Assembly (NCBI GenBank): GCA_963204745.1
Contig: CAUJHF010000067.1
Span: 94,340-158,339, forward strand
Length of the DNA stretch: 64,000 nucleotides
Direction of reading: 5' to 3'
Origin: Pseudomonadota bacterium
GTDB lineage: Bacteria > Pseudomonadota > Gammaproteobacteria > Steroidobacterales > GCA-2729495
The notes below the pieces were generated by a model. It searched no databases, was not told the DNA's origin, and was given only the letters and a program-made list of their open reading frames with translations. Made by a program: the position numbers and the translations under genes. Shown here in pieces: positions 8,608 through 19,656 of this stretch. Positions within the stretch are counted from its first letter, which is position 1. Every line of letters begins with the position of its first letter.

Positions 8608-10692
8608 TCAAACCGCACCGTAGCGGTCGCCCGCACCGATCCAGCGATGTCTCAGTTCTTCCACGGCCGGTGCTGCTGTTGCCAGCAGTTCACGCGCGAT
8701 CCGTTGTACCGCCGGCGCGAGGTCTGCATCGCGGACCAGATCGGCGACCCGCAACTGCATCAGCCCGGTCTGCCGCGTGCCAAGTACCTCACCGGGTCCG
8801 CGCAGCTCCAGATCGCGCTGCGCCACTTCGAAGCCGTCGTTGGTGGCGCGCAATACTTCCAGTCGGGCGCGCGCCATTTCGGCGAGCGGGCTCCTGTAAA
8901 GCAGGACGCAGGTACTGGAGTCGCGTCCGCGTCCGACCCGCCCGCGCAGTTGATGCAGCTGTGACAGACCGAGGCGCTCGGCGTTCTCGATGATCATCAG
9001 GCTGGCGCCGGCCACATCCACACCGACTTCAATGACGGTGGTTGCGACCAGAAGCTGCAGTTCGCCGGCAACAAAAGCCTTCATCACCCGCTCCTTCTCT
9101 GCGCTGTTCATCCGCCCGTGAATCAGGCCGATGCGGATTTCAGGCAGTGCTTCGGCGAGCGCCGCCGCGGTTGGCTCGGCGGCCTGCGATTCGAGATGCT
9201 CCGATTCCTCGATCAACGGACAAACCCAGTAGGCCTGTGCGCCGCCACGGCAGGCGTCGCGTACGCGAGTGACCACTTCAGCTCGCCGCTTGTCAGGCAG
9301 GGCGATGGTAGTGACGGGCTGCCGCCCGGGCGGCAGCTCGCGGATGACCGAGGTGTCGAGGTCGGCGTAGATGGTCATGGCCAGCGTGCGCGGAATCGGT
9401 GTTGCGGTCATCACCAGCTGGTGGGGGCGGGCCGCATCGCTCGCGCCCTTGTCCATCAGCTGCAGCCGCTGATGGACGCCGAAGCGGTGTTGCTCGTCGA
9501 CGATCACCAGTGCCAGGCTGCGATAGCTGAGCCCCGACTGAAACAGCGCATGCGTGCCGACAATCAGCTGTGCCGAGCCGTCGGCCGTTGCCGCATAGGC
9601 CTGGTCACGCGCCCGTTTGCGCAGGCTGCCCGACAGCCAGACCACAGTGATGCCCAGTGGCTCCAGCCAGCGCCGGAATGTATTGCGGTGTTGTTCGGCC
9701 AGCAGTTCGGTCGGCGCCATGACGGCAACCTGGTGGCCGTGTGCGATGGCAGTGAGCGCCGCCGCTGCCGCGACCACCGTCTTGCCGCAGCCCACGTCAC
9801 CCTGCAACAGGCGCATCATCGGGTGAGGCTGGGCGAGATCGGTATCGATATCTGCCAGTGCCGCCCGCTGTCCGCCGGTCAGCGTGAAACCGAGGCTGCG
9901 TGTAAAGCGCTCGCGCAGCCTGACGGCAGCCGGCGGTGTCGCCGGCAAGGCGATGCTACGGTCCGCGCGCGCGCGTTCGCGGATCTGCCGCAGGCTCAGG
10001 TGATGCGCCAGCATTTCTTCCAGTGCCAGCCGTCGCTGGCACGGATGCATACCAGCGCCCAGCAGCTGCAGATCGGCGCCCGGGGGTGGCCGATGGACGA
10101 ATTGCAGCGCATCGCGCAGTGCAGGCATCTTCAGGTCTGCAGTCTCCGCAGCCGGCAGCGCATCTGGCAGCGTATTGAGGTACCGGCTCAGCACCTGGTC
10201 GGTGAGGTCACGGATCCGGAACTGGGCCAGGCCCTCGACCGCGGGATATACGGGGGTCAGCCGGTCTTCAAGCGGGGCGGACTGACCGGGCTGCAGTACC
10301 CGGTACTCGGGATGCACCATTTCCGGGCCCAGTGGGCCGAACCGTACTTCGCCAAAACAAAGCAGACGCGTGCCGGTGACGAGACTGTTTTGTTGGGCGC
10401 GCGAAAAATGAAAAAACCTCAGCGTCAGCTGGCCGGTGCGGTCCGTGATGCGCACCAGCAGGCTGCGTCGTCCCCGAAAGACCACGTCGGCTACGGCGAT
10501 CACACCATCGACAACCGCGCGCTCGCCGGACCGGAGTGCGCCCAGAGGCGTCAGTCGCGTGCGGTCTTCATAGCGCTGCGGGAGCAGGAACAACAGGTCC
10601 AGCGGCCGGCTGATGCCCAGCCGGAGCAGACGTTCTTCCGCGGCTGGCCCGACTCCACGCAGCGAGCGGATTTCAGGGGACGAGGATTGCAT
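8608..10692 (-). CDS. recG: ATP-dependent DNA helicase RecG
   Basis: A 694-residue superfamily 2 helicase that remodels stalled forks and branched DNA. It has an N-terminal wedge/OB-fold domain (about residues 50-250), then helicase motifs: Walker [13 protein letters not shown], motif [10 protein letters not shown], motif [13 protein letters not shown], and the C-terminal [16 protein letters not shown] and QLRGRVGRG. The ATG at 10692 has GAGGCGG upstream and overlaps the end of ridA by 20 bases. Its position after spoT and a RidA gene matches the conserved gammaproteobacterial order. Confidence 0.96.
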   Translation of the reverse strand: MQSSSPEIRSLRGVGPAAEERLLRLGISRPLDLLFLLPQRYEDRTRLTPLGALRSGERAVVDGVIAVADVVFRGRRSLLVRITDRTGQLTLRFFHFSRAQQNSLVTGTRLLCFGEVRFGPLGPEMVHPEYRVLQPGQSAPLEDRLTPVYPAVEGLAQFRIRDLTDQVLSRYLNTLPDALPAAETADLKMPALRDALQFVHRPPPGADLQLLGAGMHPCQRRLALEEMLAHHLSLRQIRERARADRSIALPATPPAAVRLRERFTRSLGFTLTGGQRAALADIDTDLAQPHPMMRLLQGDVGCGKTVVAAAAALTAIAHGHQVAVMAPTELLAEQHRNTFRRWLEPLGITVVWLSGSLRKRARDQAYAATADGSAQLIVGTHALFQSGLSYRSLALVIVDEQHRFGVHQRLQLMDKGASDAARPHQLVMTATPIPRTLAMTIYADLDTSVIRELPPGRQPVTTIALPDKRRAEVVTRVRDACRGGAQAYWVCPLIEESEHLESQAAEPTAAALAEALPEIRIGLIHGRMNSAEKERVMKAFVAGELQLLVATTVIEVGVDVAGASLMIIENAERLGLSQLHQLRGRVGRGRDSSTCVLLYRSPLAEMARARLEVLRATNDGFEVAQRDLELRGPGEVLGTRQTGLMQLRVADLVRDADLAPAVQRIARELLATAAPAVEELRHRWIGAGDRYGAV

Positions 10693-11053
10693 CCGCCTCG
10701 ACAGCAGCGCCGCGCGGCAGGGAGGCGACACCGATGGCCGCACGGGCGGGGTATGGCTGCGTGAAGAACTCGGCCATCACTTCATTGACGATGCCAAAGT
10801 GCGCCAGATCGGTCAGGTAGACCGTGACCTTTACCGCGCTGTCCAGTGAAGTACAGGCTTCGGCGGCAACGGCCGCGAGATTGGTGAAGACCTGGCGGAC
10901 ATGTGCACGCATATCGCCTTCGACGAGCTGCCCGGTGGCAGGATCAAGGGGTAACTGACCTGAGAGATACACGGCGGCTCCGGCGCGGATCGCCTGCGAA
11001 TAGGTGCCGATCGCAGCAGGCGCATTCTGGCTGTTGATGGCTTGTCTCGACAT
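10673..11053 (-). CDS. RidA family reactive intermediate/imine deaminase
   Basis: The 126-residue protein has the RidA fold signatures [20 protein letters not shown], the central [10 protein letters not shown] helix, [17 protein letters not shown], and the C-terminal [20 protein letters not shown]. The Arg in PARAAIG corresponds to the substrate-binding Arg of active RidA enzymes. These proteins hydrolyse reactive enamines/imines released by PLP enzymes. It lies 24 bases downstream of spoT and is translationally overlapped with recG, so the three genes are probably one transcript. Confidence 0.92.
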   Translation of the reverse strand: MSRQAINSQNAPAAIGTYSQAIRAGAAVYLSGQLPLDPATGQLVEGDMRAHVRQVFTNLAAVAAEACTSLDSAVKVTVYLTDLAHFGIVNEVMAEFFTQPYPARAAIGVASLPRGAAVEADAILVP

Positions 11054-11077
11054 GAAAGAAAAAACTCCGGAACAGGA

Positions 11078-13252
11078 TCAGGTACAGGTGCGACTCAGTT
11101 TCTTTACGACTTTCATGCGCCGTATGCTGCGGATGACCTGGGCCAGCTGCTTGCGGTCGCGGACCAGGATCGAAAACAGCATAGCCGCCGAATCATCGTG
11201 GCGCTCGTCTATCGACACCTGCTCGATGTTCGAGCCTGCATCCGCGATACGGCTGGCAACTTCGGCGAGTACACCGGGCCGGTTGTCCACATCGATGCGT
11301 ATCTCCGCAGAGAACTCCCGGTCTATGCCGGCCTGCCAGCTTACCGTGATCCACTTGTTCGGCTGCTTGCGGTATTCGCTGAGATTGCCGCAGACGTTGC
11401 GGTGTATCACCACGCCGCGGCCGGCGCTCAGATAGCCCATGATCGGGTCGCCCGGGATCGGGTGACAGCAGCGCGCATATGACACCACCAGCCCTTCGGT
11501 GCCGGCAATCGCAATCGGAGTCGGTGCTGAAGCCGGCTCTGAAGTCGCCCCGGCAGCGCTGCCCGCGACTGCGGCGGGTTGCAGGATGGTCTTGGCGACC
11601 AGCGGTGCCAGGCGCTCACCCAGTCCGAGTTGCCTGAACAGTTCGTCAGCGCTCTTCAGCTTGAGTTCGGTCAGCAGCGCCTGCATCCGCTCATTGCTGA
11701 TTTTCCGCAAGGGCGTCCCGGCGTCACGCATGGCCTGATCGAGCAGGCGGCGACCCAGATCCTGGGCTTCGTTCTGGCGCAGGTTCTTCAGATACTGGCG
11801 CACGGCCGCACGCGCTTTGGCGGTGACCACAAAATTGACCCAGCTCGGATTCGGTCGGGCTGTCTTGGCCGTGATGATCTCGACGGTCTGGCCATTCTCG
11901 ATCTGGGTGCGCAAAGGTACCAGTCGCCGGTCGATCTTGGCGGCGACGCACCGGTTGCCTACGTCCGTGTGCACCGCATAGGCAAAATCCACACAGGTTG
12001 CGCCGCGCGGCAGACGCATGATTTCGCCTTTGGGCGTGAAGATGTAGACGGCATCAGGAAACAGGTCGACCTTGACGTGTTCCATGAATTCCTCGGAGTT
12101 GGCCGAAGACTGCATTTCGTTGATGCTGGCCAGCCACTCGCGGGCACGTGCCTGCGGCGGTGGTACTTCCTGGTCGGTTTCCTTGTAATGCCAGTGGGCC
12201 GCGACACCGGTTTCGGCAACGCGCGCCATCTCGGTGGTACGTATCTGTACCTCGATCGGCGTACCGCCAGGGCCGAACAGGCTGGTGTGCAGGGACTGAT
12301 AACCGTTGATGCGCGGAATCGCGATGTAATCCTTGAACCGCCCGGGCATCGGCTTGTAGATCTGGTGCACAACGCCCAGCACGCGGTAGCACTCATCCAC
12401 TGAATCGACGATGACGCGAAAGCCGAAGACATCCGCGATGTCGGCCATCGAGCGCTTCTTGGTCTCCATCTTCCGGTAGATGCTGTAGAGATGCTTTTTG
12501 CGCCCGGTCACGGTCGCGTTCAGACCCGCCTCGCGCAGCGCCCGATTGAGCTTCTCGGAAATATTCTTGACGAACTGGCGCTGGTTGCCCTCGCCCCGGC
12601 GTACTGCCTTGTCGAGCACCCGGTACCGGAACGGGTGCGCATAACGGAAGCCGAGATCCTCCAGCTCCGTCTTGAGCGAGTTCATGCCGAGGCGGTTGGC
12701 AATCGGCGCATAGATTTCCAGGGTTTCGCGGGCGACACGGCTCTGCTTCTCCGGCGGCACCGAGTCCAGGGTCTGCATGTTATGCAGGCGGTCAGCGAGC
12801 TTGAGCAGGATTACCCGGATGTCCTGCACCATCGCGAGCATCATCTTGCGGAAGCTCTCGACCTGCATTTCGCTGCGGCTGTTGAAGTTCAGCTTCTCGA
12901 GTTTGCTGACGCCATCAACCAGCGAGGCGATCTCGGCGCCGAACTTCTGGGCGATTTCATCTTTGGCTGTCGGCGTGTCTTCGATTACATCGTGCAGAAG
13001 CGCGGCAGCAATGCTCGGGTAGTCCAGATGGAGGTCGGCGAGGATGCCGGCTACAGCGAGCGGATGCGTAATGTAAGCATCGCCGGAGTGTCGCTTCTGC
13101 CCTTCATGGCGGCTGGCGCTGAAGGCGTGTGCTTCGGTGATCAGCTTCAGCTGCTGGCGTGTCAGGTAGGAAGTCTTGGCCAGCAGCCCGGCCAGCCCGC
13201 TGGTGCGACGCGTCAGCGGCAAATGATTGAGAATGGTGGCAGCGTAGTCCAT
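11078..13252 (-). CDS. spoT: Bifunctional (p)ppGpp synthetase/hydrolase
   Basis: The 724-residue protein has the full Rel/SpoT architecture. The hydrolase HD domain holds GDAYITHPLAVA and LLHDVIEDT (about residues 57-97). The synthetase domain holds DVFGFRVIVDS, GRFKDYIAIP, NGYQSLHTSLFGP and EVQIRTTEM. A TGS domain follows (IYFTPKGE-like block with LPRGATCVDFAYAVHTDVG), and a C-terminal ACT domain (RPGVLAEVASRIADAGSNIEQV). The intact HD motif supports an active hydrolase, hence SpoT rather than RelA. It controls alarmone levels in stress. The gene lies in the gmk-rpoZ-spoT-ridA-recG order. Confidence 0.97.
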   Translation of the reverse strand: MDYAATILNHLPLTRRTSGLAGLLAKTSYLTRQQLKLITEAHAFSASRHEGQKRHSGDAYITHPLAVAGILADLHLDYPSIAAALLHDVIEDTPTAKDEIAQKFGAEIASLVDGVSKLEKLNFNSRSEMQVESFRKMMLAMVQDIRVILLKLADRLHNMQTLDSVPPEKQSRVARETLEIYAPIANRLGMNSLKTELEDLGFRYAHPFRYRVLDKAVRRGEGNQRQFVKNISEKLNRALREAGLNATVTGRKKHLYSIYRKMETKKRSMADIADVFGFRVIVDSVDECYRVLGVVHQIYKPMPGRFKDYIAIPRINGYQSLHTSLFGPGGTPIEVQIRTTEMARVAETGVAAHWHYKETDQEVPPPQARAREWLASINEMQSSANSEEFMEHVKVDLFPDAVYIFTPKGEIMRLPRGATCVDFAYAVHTDVGNRCVAAKIDRRLVPLRTQIENGQTVEIITAKTARPNPSWVNFVVTAKARAAVRQYLKNLRQNEAQDLGRRLLDQAMRDAGTPLRKISNERMQALLTELKLKSADELFRQLGLGERLAPLVAKTILQPAAVAGSAAGATSEPASAPTPIAIAGTEGLVVSYARCCHPIPGDPIMGYLSAGRGVVIHRNVCGNLSEYRKQPNKWITVSWQAGIDREFSAEIRIDVDNRPGVLAEVASRIADAGSNIEQVSIDERHDDSAAMLFSILVRDRKQLAQVIRSIRRMKVVKKLSRTCT

Positions 13253-13320
13253 GGCAGGGATTCTAGCGCCCTCCCTGCCGGCCGGCGTGGCCTCAACGGC
13301 AATTCCTGAAAATCACCGCA

Positions 13321-13620
13321 TCAGTCCGGCATATCATCATCCAGCTGGTCCAGCCGCAGCGGAACTTCGGCCAGCGCCATCTCGGCCTGCTCGATTGCCA
13401 TACGGTCTTCCGGCGTCTGGTCTGCTTCGGCGAGCAGATCCCGGGTTATGAGGCCTTCAGCGATTTCGCGCAGCGCGATGACGGTGGGTTTGTCGTTCTC
13501 CCGCTCGACCAGCGGCTCGGCGCCGTTTGCAATGCGGCGGGCACGCTTGGCAGCGACCAGCACCAGCTCAAACAGATTGGATACGTTTTGCAGACTGTCT
13601 TCGACGGTAATCCGGGCCAT
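13321..13620 (-). CDS. rpoZ: RNA polymerase omega subunit
   Basis: A 99-residue protein starting [20 protein letters not shown] with the omega core motif [11 protein letters not shown] and the [13 protein letters not shown] segment. Omega binds the C-terminal part of beta-prime, aids RNA polymerase assembly, and forms part of one ppGpp-binding site. It precedes spoT on the same strand by 68 bases, as in related genomes. Confidence 0.96.
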   Translation of the reverse strand: MARITVEDSLQNVSNLFELVLVAAKRARRIANGAEPLVERENDKPTVIALREIAEGLITRDLLAEADQTPEDRMAIEQAEMALAEVPLRLDQLDDDMPD

Positions 13621-13730
13621 TGCGTATTCCTGGTTTGCGATGCGGGTAGCGGGAGCGGGACTCTAGCCGCCGCGCCAGCTGTGCTGCAATCACTTATGCC
13701 AAGTTGGTCTAAGTGCGTCGCCGAGATGGC

Positions 13731-14387
13731 TCAGCCGGCAATGATTGCCTTCACCGCCGCGGCGTGCTCGGCTGACGCCGCCGACAGATGTTGTCCACGG
13801 CCCTGAATAATGGCGCCGAGGTCATCGCAAGCCTGGCGCTGGTCGCTGTTGATCACGACGTACTCAAACTCGTGCCAGTGCGCCATATCGTCGAAGGCCT
13901 GGCTGAGGCGCTGCCGGATCACGTCTTCAGAATCTGTTGCCCGGCTGCGCAAGCGGCGTTCGAGTTCGGTTGCGCTGGGCGGCATGATGAAGATCGAACA
14001 GCAGTGCGGCGCATTCTTCCGGATCTGCCGCGCGCCCTGCCAGTCAATCTCGAGCAGCACGTTCCGCCCCTGGGCGAGTATCGCATCGACCTGCGTGCGG
14101 CTGGTGCCATAGAGGTTGCCGAACACGCGGGCATGTTCCAGAAACTCGCCGGCCGCGACCATCGCTTCAAAGCGTGCCTCGTCCACGAAGAAATAATCGC
14201 GTTCTGGCACTTCACCCGGCCGTGGTTTGCGCGTGGTGAAAGACACGGAGAAGCGGAGATCCGGATCGCGCGCCATCAACGCCTTGACCAGCGTGGTCTT
14301 CCCGGCGCCGGAGGGTGCCGAGAGCACGAACAGCGTGCCGGTCATCGGCCGGCTGCTCTCCGTTTGCGGCAAATCCGGGACAGACAT
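13731..14387 (-). CDS. gmk: Guanylate kinase
   Basis: A 218-residue nucleotide kinase that phosphorylates GMP to GDP. The P-loop is LSAPSGAGKTTLVKAL (about residues 22-37). The GMP-binding segments are VSFTTRKPRPGE and the DYFFV block, and NVLLEIDWQGARQIR is near the middle. ATG at 14387 is preceded by AAGG and lies a few bases after the yicC stop. An internal ATG (MTGTLFVLSAP) could be the start in a shorter version. Confidence 0.96.
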   Translation of the reverse strand: MSVPDLPQTESSRPMTGTLFVLSAPSGAGKTTLVKALMARDPDLRFSVSFTTRKPRPGEVPERDYFFVDEARFEAMVAAGEFLEHARVFGNLYGTSRTQVDAILAQGRNVLLEIDWQGARQIRKNAPHCCSIFIMPPSATELERRLRSRATDSEDVIRQRLSQAFDDMAHWHEFEYVVINSDQRQACDDLGAIIQGRGQHLSAASAEHAAAVKAIIAG

Positions 14388-14392
14388 CAGCC

Positions 14393-15259
14393 TTACTCGA
14401 CGTTCTGAACCTGTTCGCGAATCTGCTCGATCAGTACCTTGATGTCTACGGCCTGCCTGGTCGTATCTGCGTCGGCAGACTTGGAGGCCAAGGTATTGGC
14501 CTCACGGTTGAATTCCTGTACCAGGAAGTCGAGTCGCCGCCCGACCGGTATGCCGGAGCGCAGATTGCCGCGGAACTCCGCGATATGGGCGGTAAGTCTG
14601 TCCAGTTCTTCGCTGACATCGAGCTTTTGCGCGAGCAGGGCGATCTCCTGTTCCAGGCGCTCGCGGTCGGCCGGGATTCCCAGCGCCTCGATCCGTTCGG
14701 CCAGCCGTTCACGGATACGTGCCAGCACGACGGGCAGTCGAGCGACGACAGCTGCCACACCACTTTCGATGTCAGCCAGCCGTCTTTCGAACATTTCCTC
14801 GATGCGCGCGCCTTCCCGCCCGCGGGCATCGTCGAGGTCGGTCAACGCTGCGTCAAAGCCGGCGACGGCCATCGGCAACAGGGCGGAAAGATCCTGTTCT
14901 TCCTGCTCCAGGATCCCGGGCCAGCGCAACAGTTCGAGCGGGTTCAGCGCAGCTGTATTCCGGATCTCATCGGCCAGGGCACGCGCGTGGCCGATGATCT
15001 GCCGTGCCAGCGCGAGGTTGAGTTGACTGGCCGCCAGCTGCCCCTGGGGATTGCGCAGACTGAGGCTGGCTTCGATGCGGCCGCGTCCCAGCCGCGCAGC
15101 CGCCAGCTGCCGCACTTCATTCTCGATGGGCCTGAACAGCTCAGGCAGCCTGAGCTGGACTTCGAGGTAGCGGTTATTTACCGAGCGCAGTTCCCAGAGC
15201 AGAACACCCTGCGGGGTAGCGGTATCGGACTGTGCGAAACCCGTCATGCTGCGGATCAA
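14393..15259 (-). CDS. yicC: YicC family endoribonuclease
   Basis: The 288-residue protein begins MIRSMTGFAQSD and has the YicC hallmarks SVNNRYLEVQLRLPELFRP, an ALNPLELLRWPGIL segment and the C-terminal GRRLDFLVQEFNREANTLASK. YicC proteins are divalent-metal-dependent endoribonucleases affecting small RNA turnover. The gene directly precedes gmk with 5 bases between stop and start, an arrangement shared with many proteobacteria. Confidence 0.94.
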   Translation of the reverse strand: MIRSMTGFAQSDTATPQGVLLWELRSVNNRYLEVQLRLPELFRPIENEVRQLAAARLGRGRIEASLSLRNPQGQLAASQLNLALARQIIGHARALADEIRNTAALNPLELLRWPGILEQEEQDLSALLPMAVAGFDAALTDLDDARGREGARIEEMFERRLADIESGVAAVVARLPVVLARIRERLAERIEALGIPADRERLEQEIALLAQKLDVSEELDRLTAHIAEFRGNLRSGIPVGRRLDFLVQEFNREANTLASKSADADTTRQAVDIKVLIEQIREQVQNVE

Positions 15260-15439
15260 GTGCTGTACTCCGGCTGAAAGTGCCTGGCCCAGTATATGGG
15301 CTATGGCTGTACCTCTGCTTTATGGCAAAGATTGTGTGCATCGCTGTGGGGTGGCGCTTAGACTGTCCTGCGCGGCGGTACATTGTAGTTCCGCACCCCA
15401 GTTTTTTTATACACATGGGCTTTCCCGGGTGAGGTCGCC
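15260..15439. other. Divergent intergenic region between yicC and the PP2C gene
   Basis: This 180-base region should hold the promoters of both flanking genes. A run of seven T residues followed by ATACAC (around 15403-15414) lies just before the PP2C ribosome binding site. No clear paired -35/-10 boxes or palindromes were recognised, and the open frames crossing it lack family similarity. Confidence 0.4.
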
Positions 15440-16180
15440 TTGCGAGTCGAGTATGCAGATCTGAGCCTTATCGGTAATCGGGAAGAAAATCAGGACCGGG
15501 TCCTGGTTATCGCAGGAGAGAAGTCGGTATTGCTCATCGCCATTGACGGCATGGGTGGCCACTCCGACGGGGCCGGCGCAGCAAAGCTCGCCGCCGAAAC
15601 CATCCGGGATGCCTTCGGCCGTATCCAGCATCCGGTGTTTGATCCGATCGGCTTTCTGCATCTGGCCATCGGGCGGGCGCATGCCAATCTCGTGTTGCTG
15701 GGCGCGAGCTTGTCCATGGAGGCGCGTCCGCGTGCTACCTGTGCACTTTGCCTCGTGCAGGATGGCGCCGCATTTTTTGCCCACGTCGGTGACAGTCGCG
15801 TCTATCACCTCCGCGAGGGCAAGATTCTCGAGCGTACCCGGGATCACAGTCATGTGGAGCTCCTGCTCCAGGACGGTGTCATCACCGAAGCCGACATCGC
15901 GGCACATCCGATGCGCAACTACGTGGAGTGCTGTCTGGGCGGCGATACCTGGTTGCCGGGCATGACGATTACGCGCCAGAAGCGCCTTGACCGTGGCGAT
16001 ATTCTGCTCGCCTGTTCCGACGGGCTGTGGTCGGGTCTCGGCGATGAGCGGCTGGCCAGCCTGGGTACGGATGGCGAGGCGCTTGCTGCCGGTCTGCGCC
16101 GCATCGGCGAGCAGTCGGTGCGCATCAGCAGCCCGCACAGCGACAACACATCCGCGGTTGCGCTCCGCATTCTGGAATGA
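15440..16180 (+). CDS. PP2C-family serine/threonine protein phosphatase
   Basis: The 246-residue protein has all main PP2C motifs: NREENQDR (metal/phosphate site), [66 protein letters not shown] and the final [10 protein letters not shown]. The metal-binding Asp residues (DG, SDG, DN) are intact, so an active Mn/Mg-dependent phosphatase is expected. Translation seems to start at TTG 15440 with GAGGT just upstream. No Ser/Thr kinase or type VI secretion genes are adjacent, so its substrate is unknown. It is transcribed towards rph. Confidence 0.9.
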   Translation: MRVEYADLSLIGNREENQDRVLVIAGEKSVLLIAIDGMGGHSDGAGAAKLAAETIRDAFGRIQHPVFDPIGFLHLAIGRAHANLVLLGASLSMEARPRATCALCLVQDGAAFFAHVGDSRVYHLREGKILERTRDHSHVELLLQDGVITEADIAAHPMRNYVECCLGGDTWLPGMTITRQKRLDRGDILLACSDGLWSGLGDERLASLGTDGEALAAGLRRIGEQSVRISSPHSDNTSAVALRILE

Positions 16181-16217
16181 GCTGACGCCCGCAAGCGGCA
16201 CACGAGGACTGGATCAG

Positions 16218-16997
16218 ATGTCTGAGACTGATATTTCGCCGCGGCCGAGTCGCCGCCTGGTTGCCGAAATGCGCCCTGTGAACTTCAGCACCGGCTTTAC
16301 CCGCTACGCTGAGGGTTCCGTGCTGGCGAGCTTCGGCGAAACGCGCGTGCTCTGTACAGCCAGCGTCGAAACCGGTGTACCGGCCTTTCTGCGCAATTCG
16401 GGGCGCGGCTGGATTACTGCCGAATACGGCATGCTGCCGCGGTCGACACACAGCCGCATGCGTCGTGAATCGGCACAGGGCAAGCAGAGCGGCAGAACCC
16501 TCGAAATCCAGCGCCTTATCGGCCGCTCACTGCGTGCGGCAGCCAATCTCGAAGCGCTCGGCGAGCGGACGATCACCCTTGATTGCGATGTCTTGCAGGC
16601 CGATGGCGGTACGCGAACCGCGGCCATCTCGGGCAGTTTTCTGGCGCTGTCGATCGCGATCGAATCGCTGTTGCGCAGTCGCACTATCGCGACAAGTCCG
16701 CTGCACGGCCAGGTTGCCGCCGTATCGGTCGGAATCTTCCGCGGCCAGCCGGTTCTGGATCTCGACTACGCCGAAGATGCCGCTGCTGAAACCGATATGA
16801 ATGTTGTGATGAATGAAGCCGGAAGTTTCATCGAGGTGCAGGGTACCGCCGAGGGACATGCTTTCCGGCGCGATGAGCTCAACACGCTGCTCGACCTTGC
16901 AGCGACCGGTATCCGCGAGATCATGGCGGCGCAGACGGCGGCGATCGATGAATGGCGTGCCAGCCGGAAGGCCGGCAACCAGGGCCGGACTGGCTGA
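16218..16997 (+). CDS. rph: Ribonuclease PH
   Basis: A 259-residue phosphorolytic exoribonuclease that trims the 3' ends of tRNA precursors. Recognised blocks include [74 protein letters not shown] and [18 protein letters not shown]. These cover the phosphate- and metal-binding residues. The ATG at 16218 removes an upstream extension that overlaps the PP2C gene. It is followed 22 bases later by rdgB, a common pairing. Confidence 0.96.
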   Translation: MSETDISPRPSRRLVAEMRPVNFSTGFTRYAEGSVLASFGETRVLCTASVETGVPAFLRNSGRGWITAEYGMLPRSTHSRMRRESAQGKQSGRTLEIQRLIGRSLRAAANLEALGERTITLDCDVLQADGGTRTAAISGSFLALSIAIESLLRSRTIATSPLHGQVAAVSVGIFRGQPVLDLDYAEDAAAETDMNVVMNEAGSFIEVQGTAEGHAFRRDELNTLLDLAATGIREIMAAQTAAIDEWRASRKAGNQGRTG

Positions 16998-17019
16998 CGT
17001 CGAGTCCGGCGGACGAGTC

Positions 17020-17622
17020 ATGTCAGCGCCACGCAAGCTGGTACTGGCCAGTGGCAATCCCGGCAAGATCCGCGAGTTTCAGCAGCTGCTCGGTTCGGGC
17101 TGGCGGCTGATCGCGCAATCCGCGCTCGGTGTTCTTCCGATTGCGGAGACGGGCACGAGCTTCTGCGCAAACGCGTTGCTGAAGGCGCGGCATGCCTCCG
17201 CGGTCACGCGGCTGCCAGCTCTCGCCGACGATTCGGGTATTGAGGTCGATGCCCTGAACGGTGCGCCCGGCGTCTATTCTGCCAGGTACGCTGGTGCCGA
17301 TGTCCTCGATGCGGCCAACAATGAAAAGCTGCTTGCCGAACTGGCTGGCGTGCCGGCCGCACAGCGCACAGCGCGGTATCGCTGCTGCCTGGTTTTCGTG
17401 CGCGATGCCGAAGATGAATCACCCTTGTTTGCAGAAGGCGTCTGGGAGGGGAGAATTGCTGAAAGCTGTCGTGGTACGGAAGGCTTTGGTTACGACCCGG
17501 TTTTCATCGATATCGAGAGCGGGAAACACGCCGCCAGCATGGAACCGGCCGAAAAGAACCGGCGCAGCCATCGCCAGGCGGCGCTGCGGCGGCTGCAGGA
17601 GATGCTGTCGAAGCTGGACTGA
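17020..17622 (+). CDS. rdgB: dITP/XTP pyrophosphatase (RdgB/HAM1)
   Basis: The 200-residue protein removes non-canonical purine nucleoside triphosphates. It has LASGNPGKIREF, the metal-site AETG and ADDSGIEVDALNGAPGVYSARYAG, GFGYDPVF and the C-terminal SHRQAALRRL. One oddity is that the usual F-x-E-N-A signature reads FCANA, with Ala where most relatives have Glu. The catalytic Asp of DDSG is intact, so activity is still likely. The ATG at 17020 was chosen for its match to the family N-terminus. Confidence 0.95.
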   Translation: MSAPRKLVLASGNPGKIREFQQLLGSGWRLIAQSALGVLPIAETGTSFCANALLKARHASAVTRLPALADDSGIEVDALNGAPGVYSARYAGADVLDAANNEKLLAELAGVPAAQRTARYRCCLVFVRDAEDESPLFAEGVWEGRIAESCRGTEGFGYDPVFIDIESGKHAASMEPAEKNRRSHRQAALRRLQEMLSKLD

Positions 17623-17952
17623 GCCCACTGCCGCGGCAGCTCTTATGCACAAGGCAGTGGCAGGGGCCGAATATCATGGGGATAGAGTCGTGGTATTAAG
17701 TTCAACACCTATCAATGCACGTTAAGTCATTGTTTTAACGCAACTTGTTGTTTTGGCTATTTCTTCGCCAAAGCGACAGCTTCCCGCTGGTCGCATCAGG
17801 CGCAGCCGCATGAAAGCAATGTCTCCACAGAGTTATCCACAGCTTTTGTGGATAACATCCCGGCTTGCCATGCAGAGGTCTAATCGCTATTCTTCGGCGC
17901 CCTTTGGCCGTACCGGTCTTCGGGTGAATCCCTACCAGCGGTGCCAGCGATC
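17623..17952. other. Intergenic region between rdgB and rpmE
   Basis: About 330 bases without a convincing gene. An AT-richer section (17690-17765) contains a short inverted repeat CGTTAA (17720-17725) / TTAACG (17735-17740). Further on are two perfect DnaA boxes in inverted orientation (listed separately). The rpmE promoter must lie here. No terminator with a T-tract was identified for rdgB. Confidence 0.5.
17832..17856. promoter_or_regulatory. Inverted pair of perfect DnaA boxes / 10-bp palindromic stem
   Basis: The arms GTTATCCACA (17832-17841) and TGTGGATAAC (17847-17856) are exact reverse complements around a five-base spacer. Each contains the strict DnaA box TTATCCACA. A weaker box-like GTCTCCACA lies at 17821-17829. 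The element could bind DnaA, or could simply be an RNA hairpin in the rpmE leader. dnaA, dnaN and gyrB are not nearby, so there is no support for a replication origin here. Confidence 0.5.
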
Positions 17953-18156
17953 ATGAAAGCCGACATACATCCCGCCTACGCCGAAATCAAAGTAGCCTGC
18001 AGCTGCGGCAACGAATTCATTACCCGGTCCACGCTTGGACACGATCTGAGTGTCGAGGTTTGTTCTGCCTGTCATCCGTTCTATACCGGCAAGCAGAAAA
18101 TGCTGGATACTGCCGGACGGGTTGACAAGTTCCGCCGCAAATACGCTCGCGCCTGA
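17953..18156 (+). CDS. rpmE: 50S ribosomal protein L31 (zinc-binding type)
   Basis: The 67-residue protein begins [20 protein letters not shown] and carries the zinc-binding cysteines of the C+ form (CSCG near residue 16 and [13 protein letters not shown] near residue 37). L31 bridges the two ribosomal subunits and acts as a zinc reserve. The ATG at 17953 matches the family start. A run of seven T residues follows about 15 bases after the stop with only a weak hairpin before it. Confidence 0.96.
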   Translation: MKADIHPAYAEIKVACSCGNEFITRSTLGHDLSVEVCSACHPFYTGKQKMLDTAGRVDKFRRKYARA

Positions 18157-18245
18157 TATCGGTCTCGCCGTTTTTTTCAGCACGCTCAATCGCTGACATC
18201 CCGCGATGACCTGCGCCGGCTCGTGCATGGTCCGGTCTCGTTCCC

Positions 18246-18251
18246 TATAAT
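18246..18251 (+). promoter_or_regulatory. Putative gltA -10 promoter element
   Basis: A perfect TATAAT lies 88 bases upstream of the gltA start in the 182-base rpmE-gltA gap. The expected -35 position (around 18223-18229) shows only GTGCAT-like sequence, so the promoter may rely on an activator or an extended element. Read by eye. Confidence 0.4.
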
Positions 18252-18338
18252 GTGGCGCTGTTTGGTCCCGGTGCTGTCTAGGCGGTACGGCGGCTGAACC
18301 TCGTCGTCGCATACAAACCTGGGAGCCGGATAGATCAA

Positions 18339-19646
<1,308 letters not shown>

Positions 19647-19656
19647 ACAGCGCCGC

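Noticed and set aside
9118..10764. 548-residue open frame antisense to recG
   Set aside because: It is a shadow of the recG coding pattern in high-GC DNA. The opposite strand encodes a clear, complete helicase.
17690..17856. Possible chromosomal replication origin (AT-rich stretch plus DnaA boxes)
   Set aside because: Only two strict boxes and no dnaA, dnaN, gyrB, rpmH or mnmG nearby, so kept only as a DnaA-box pair.
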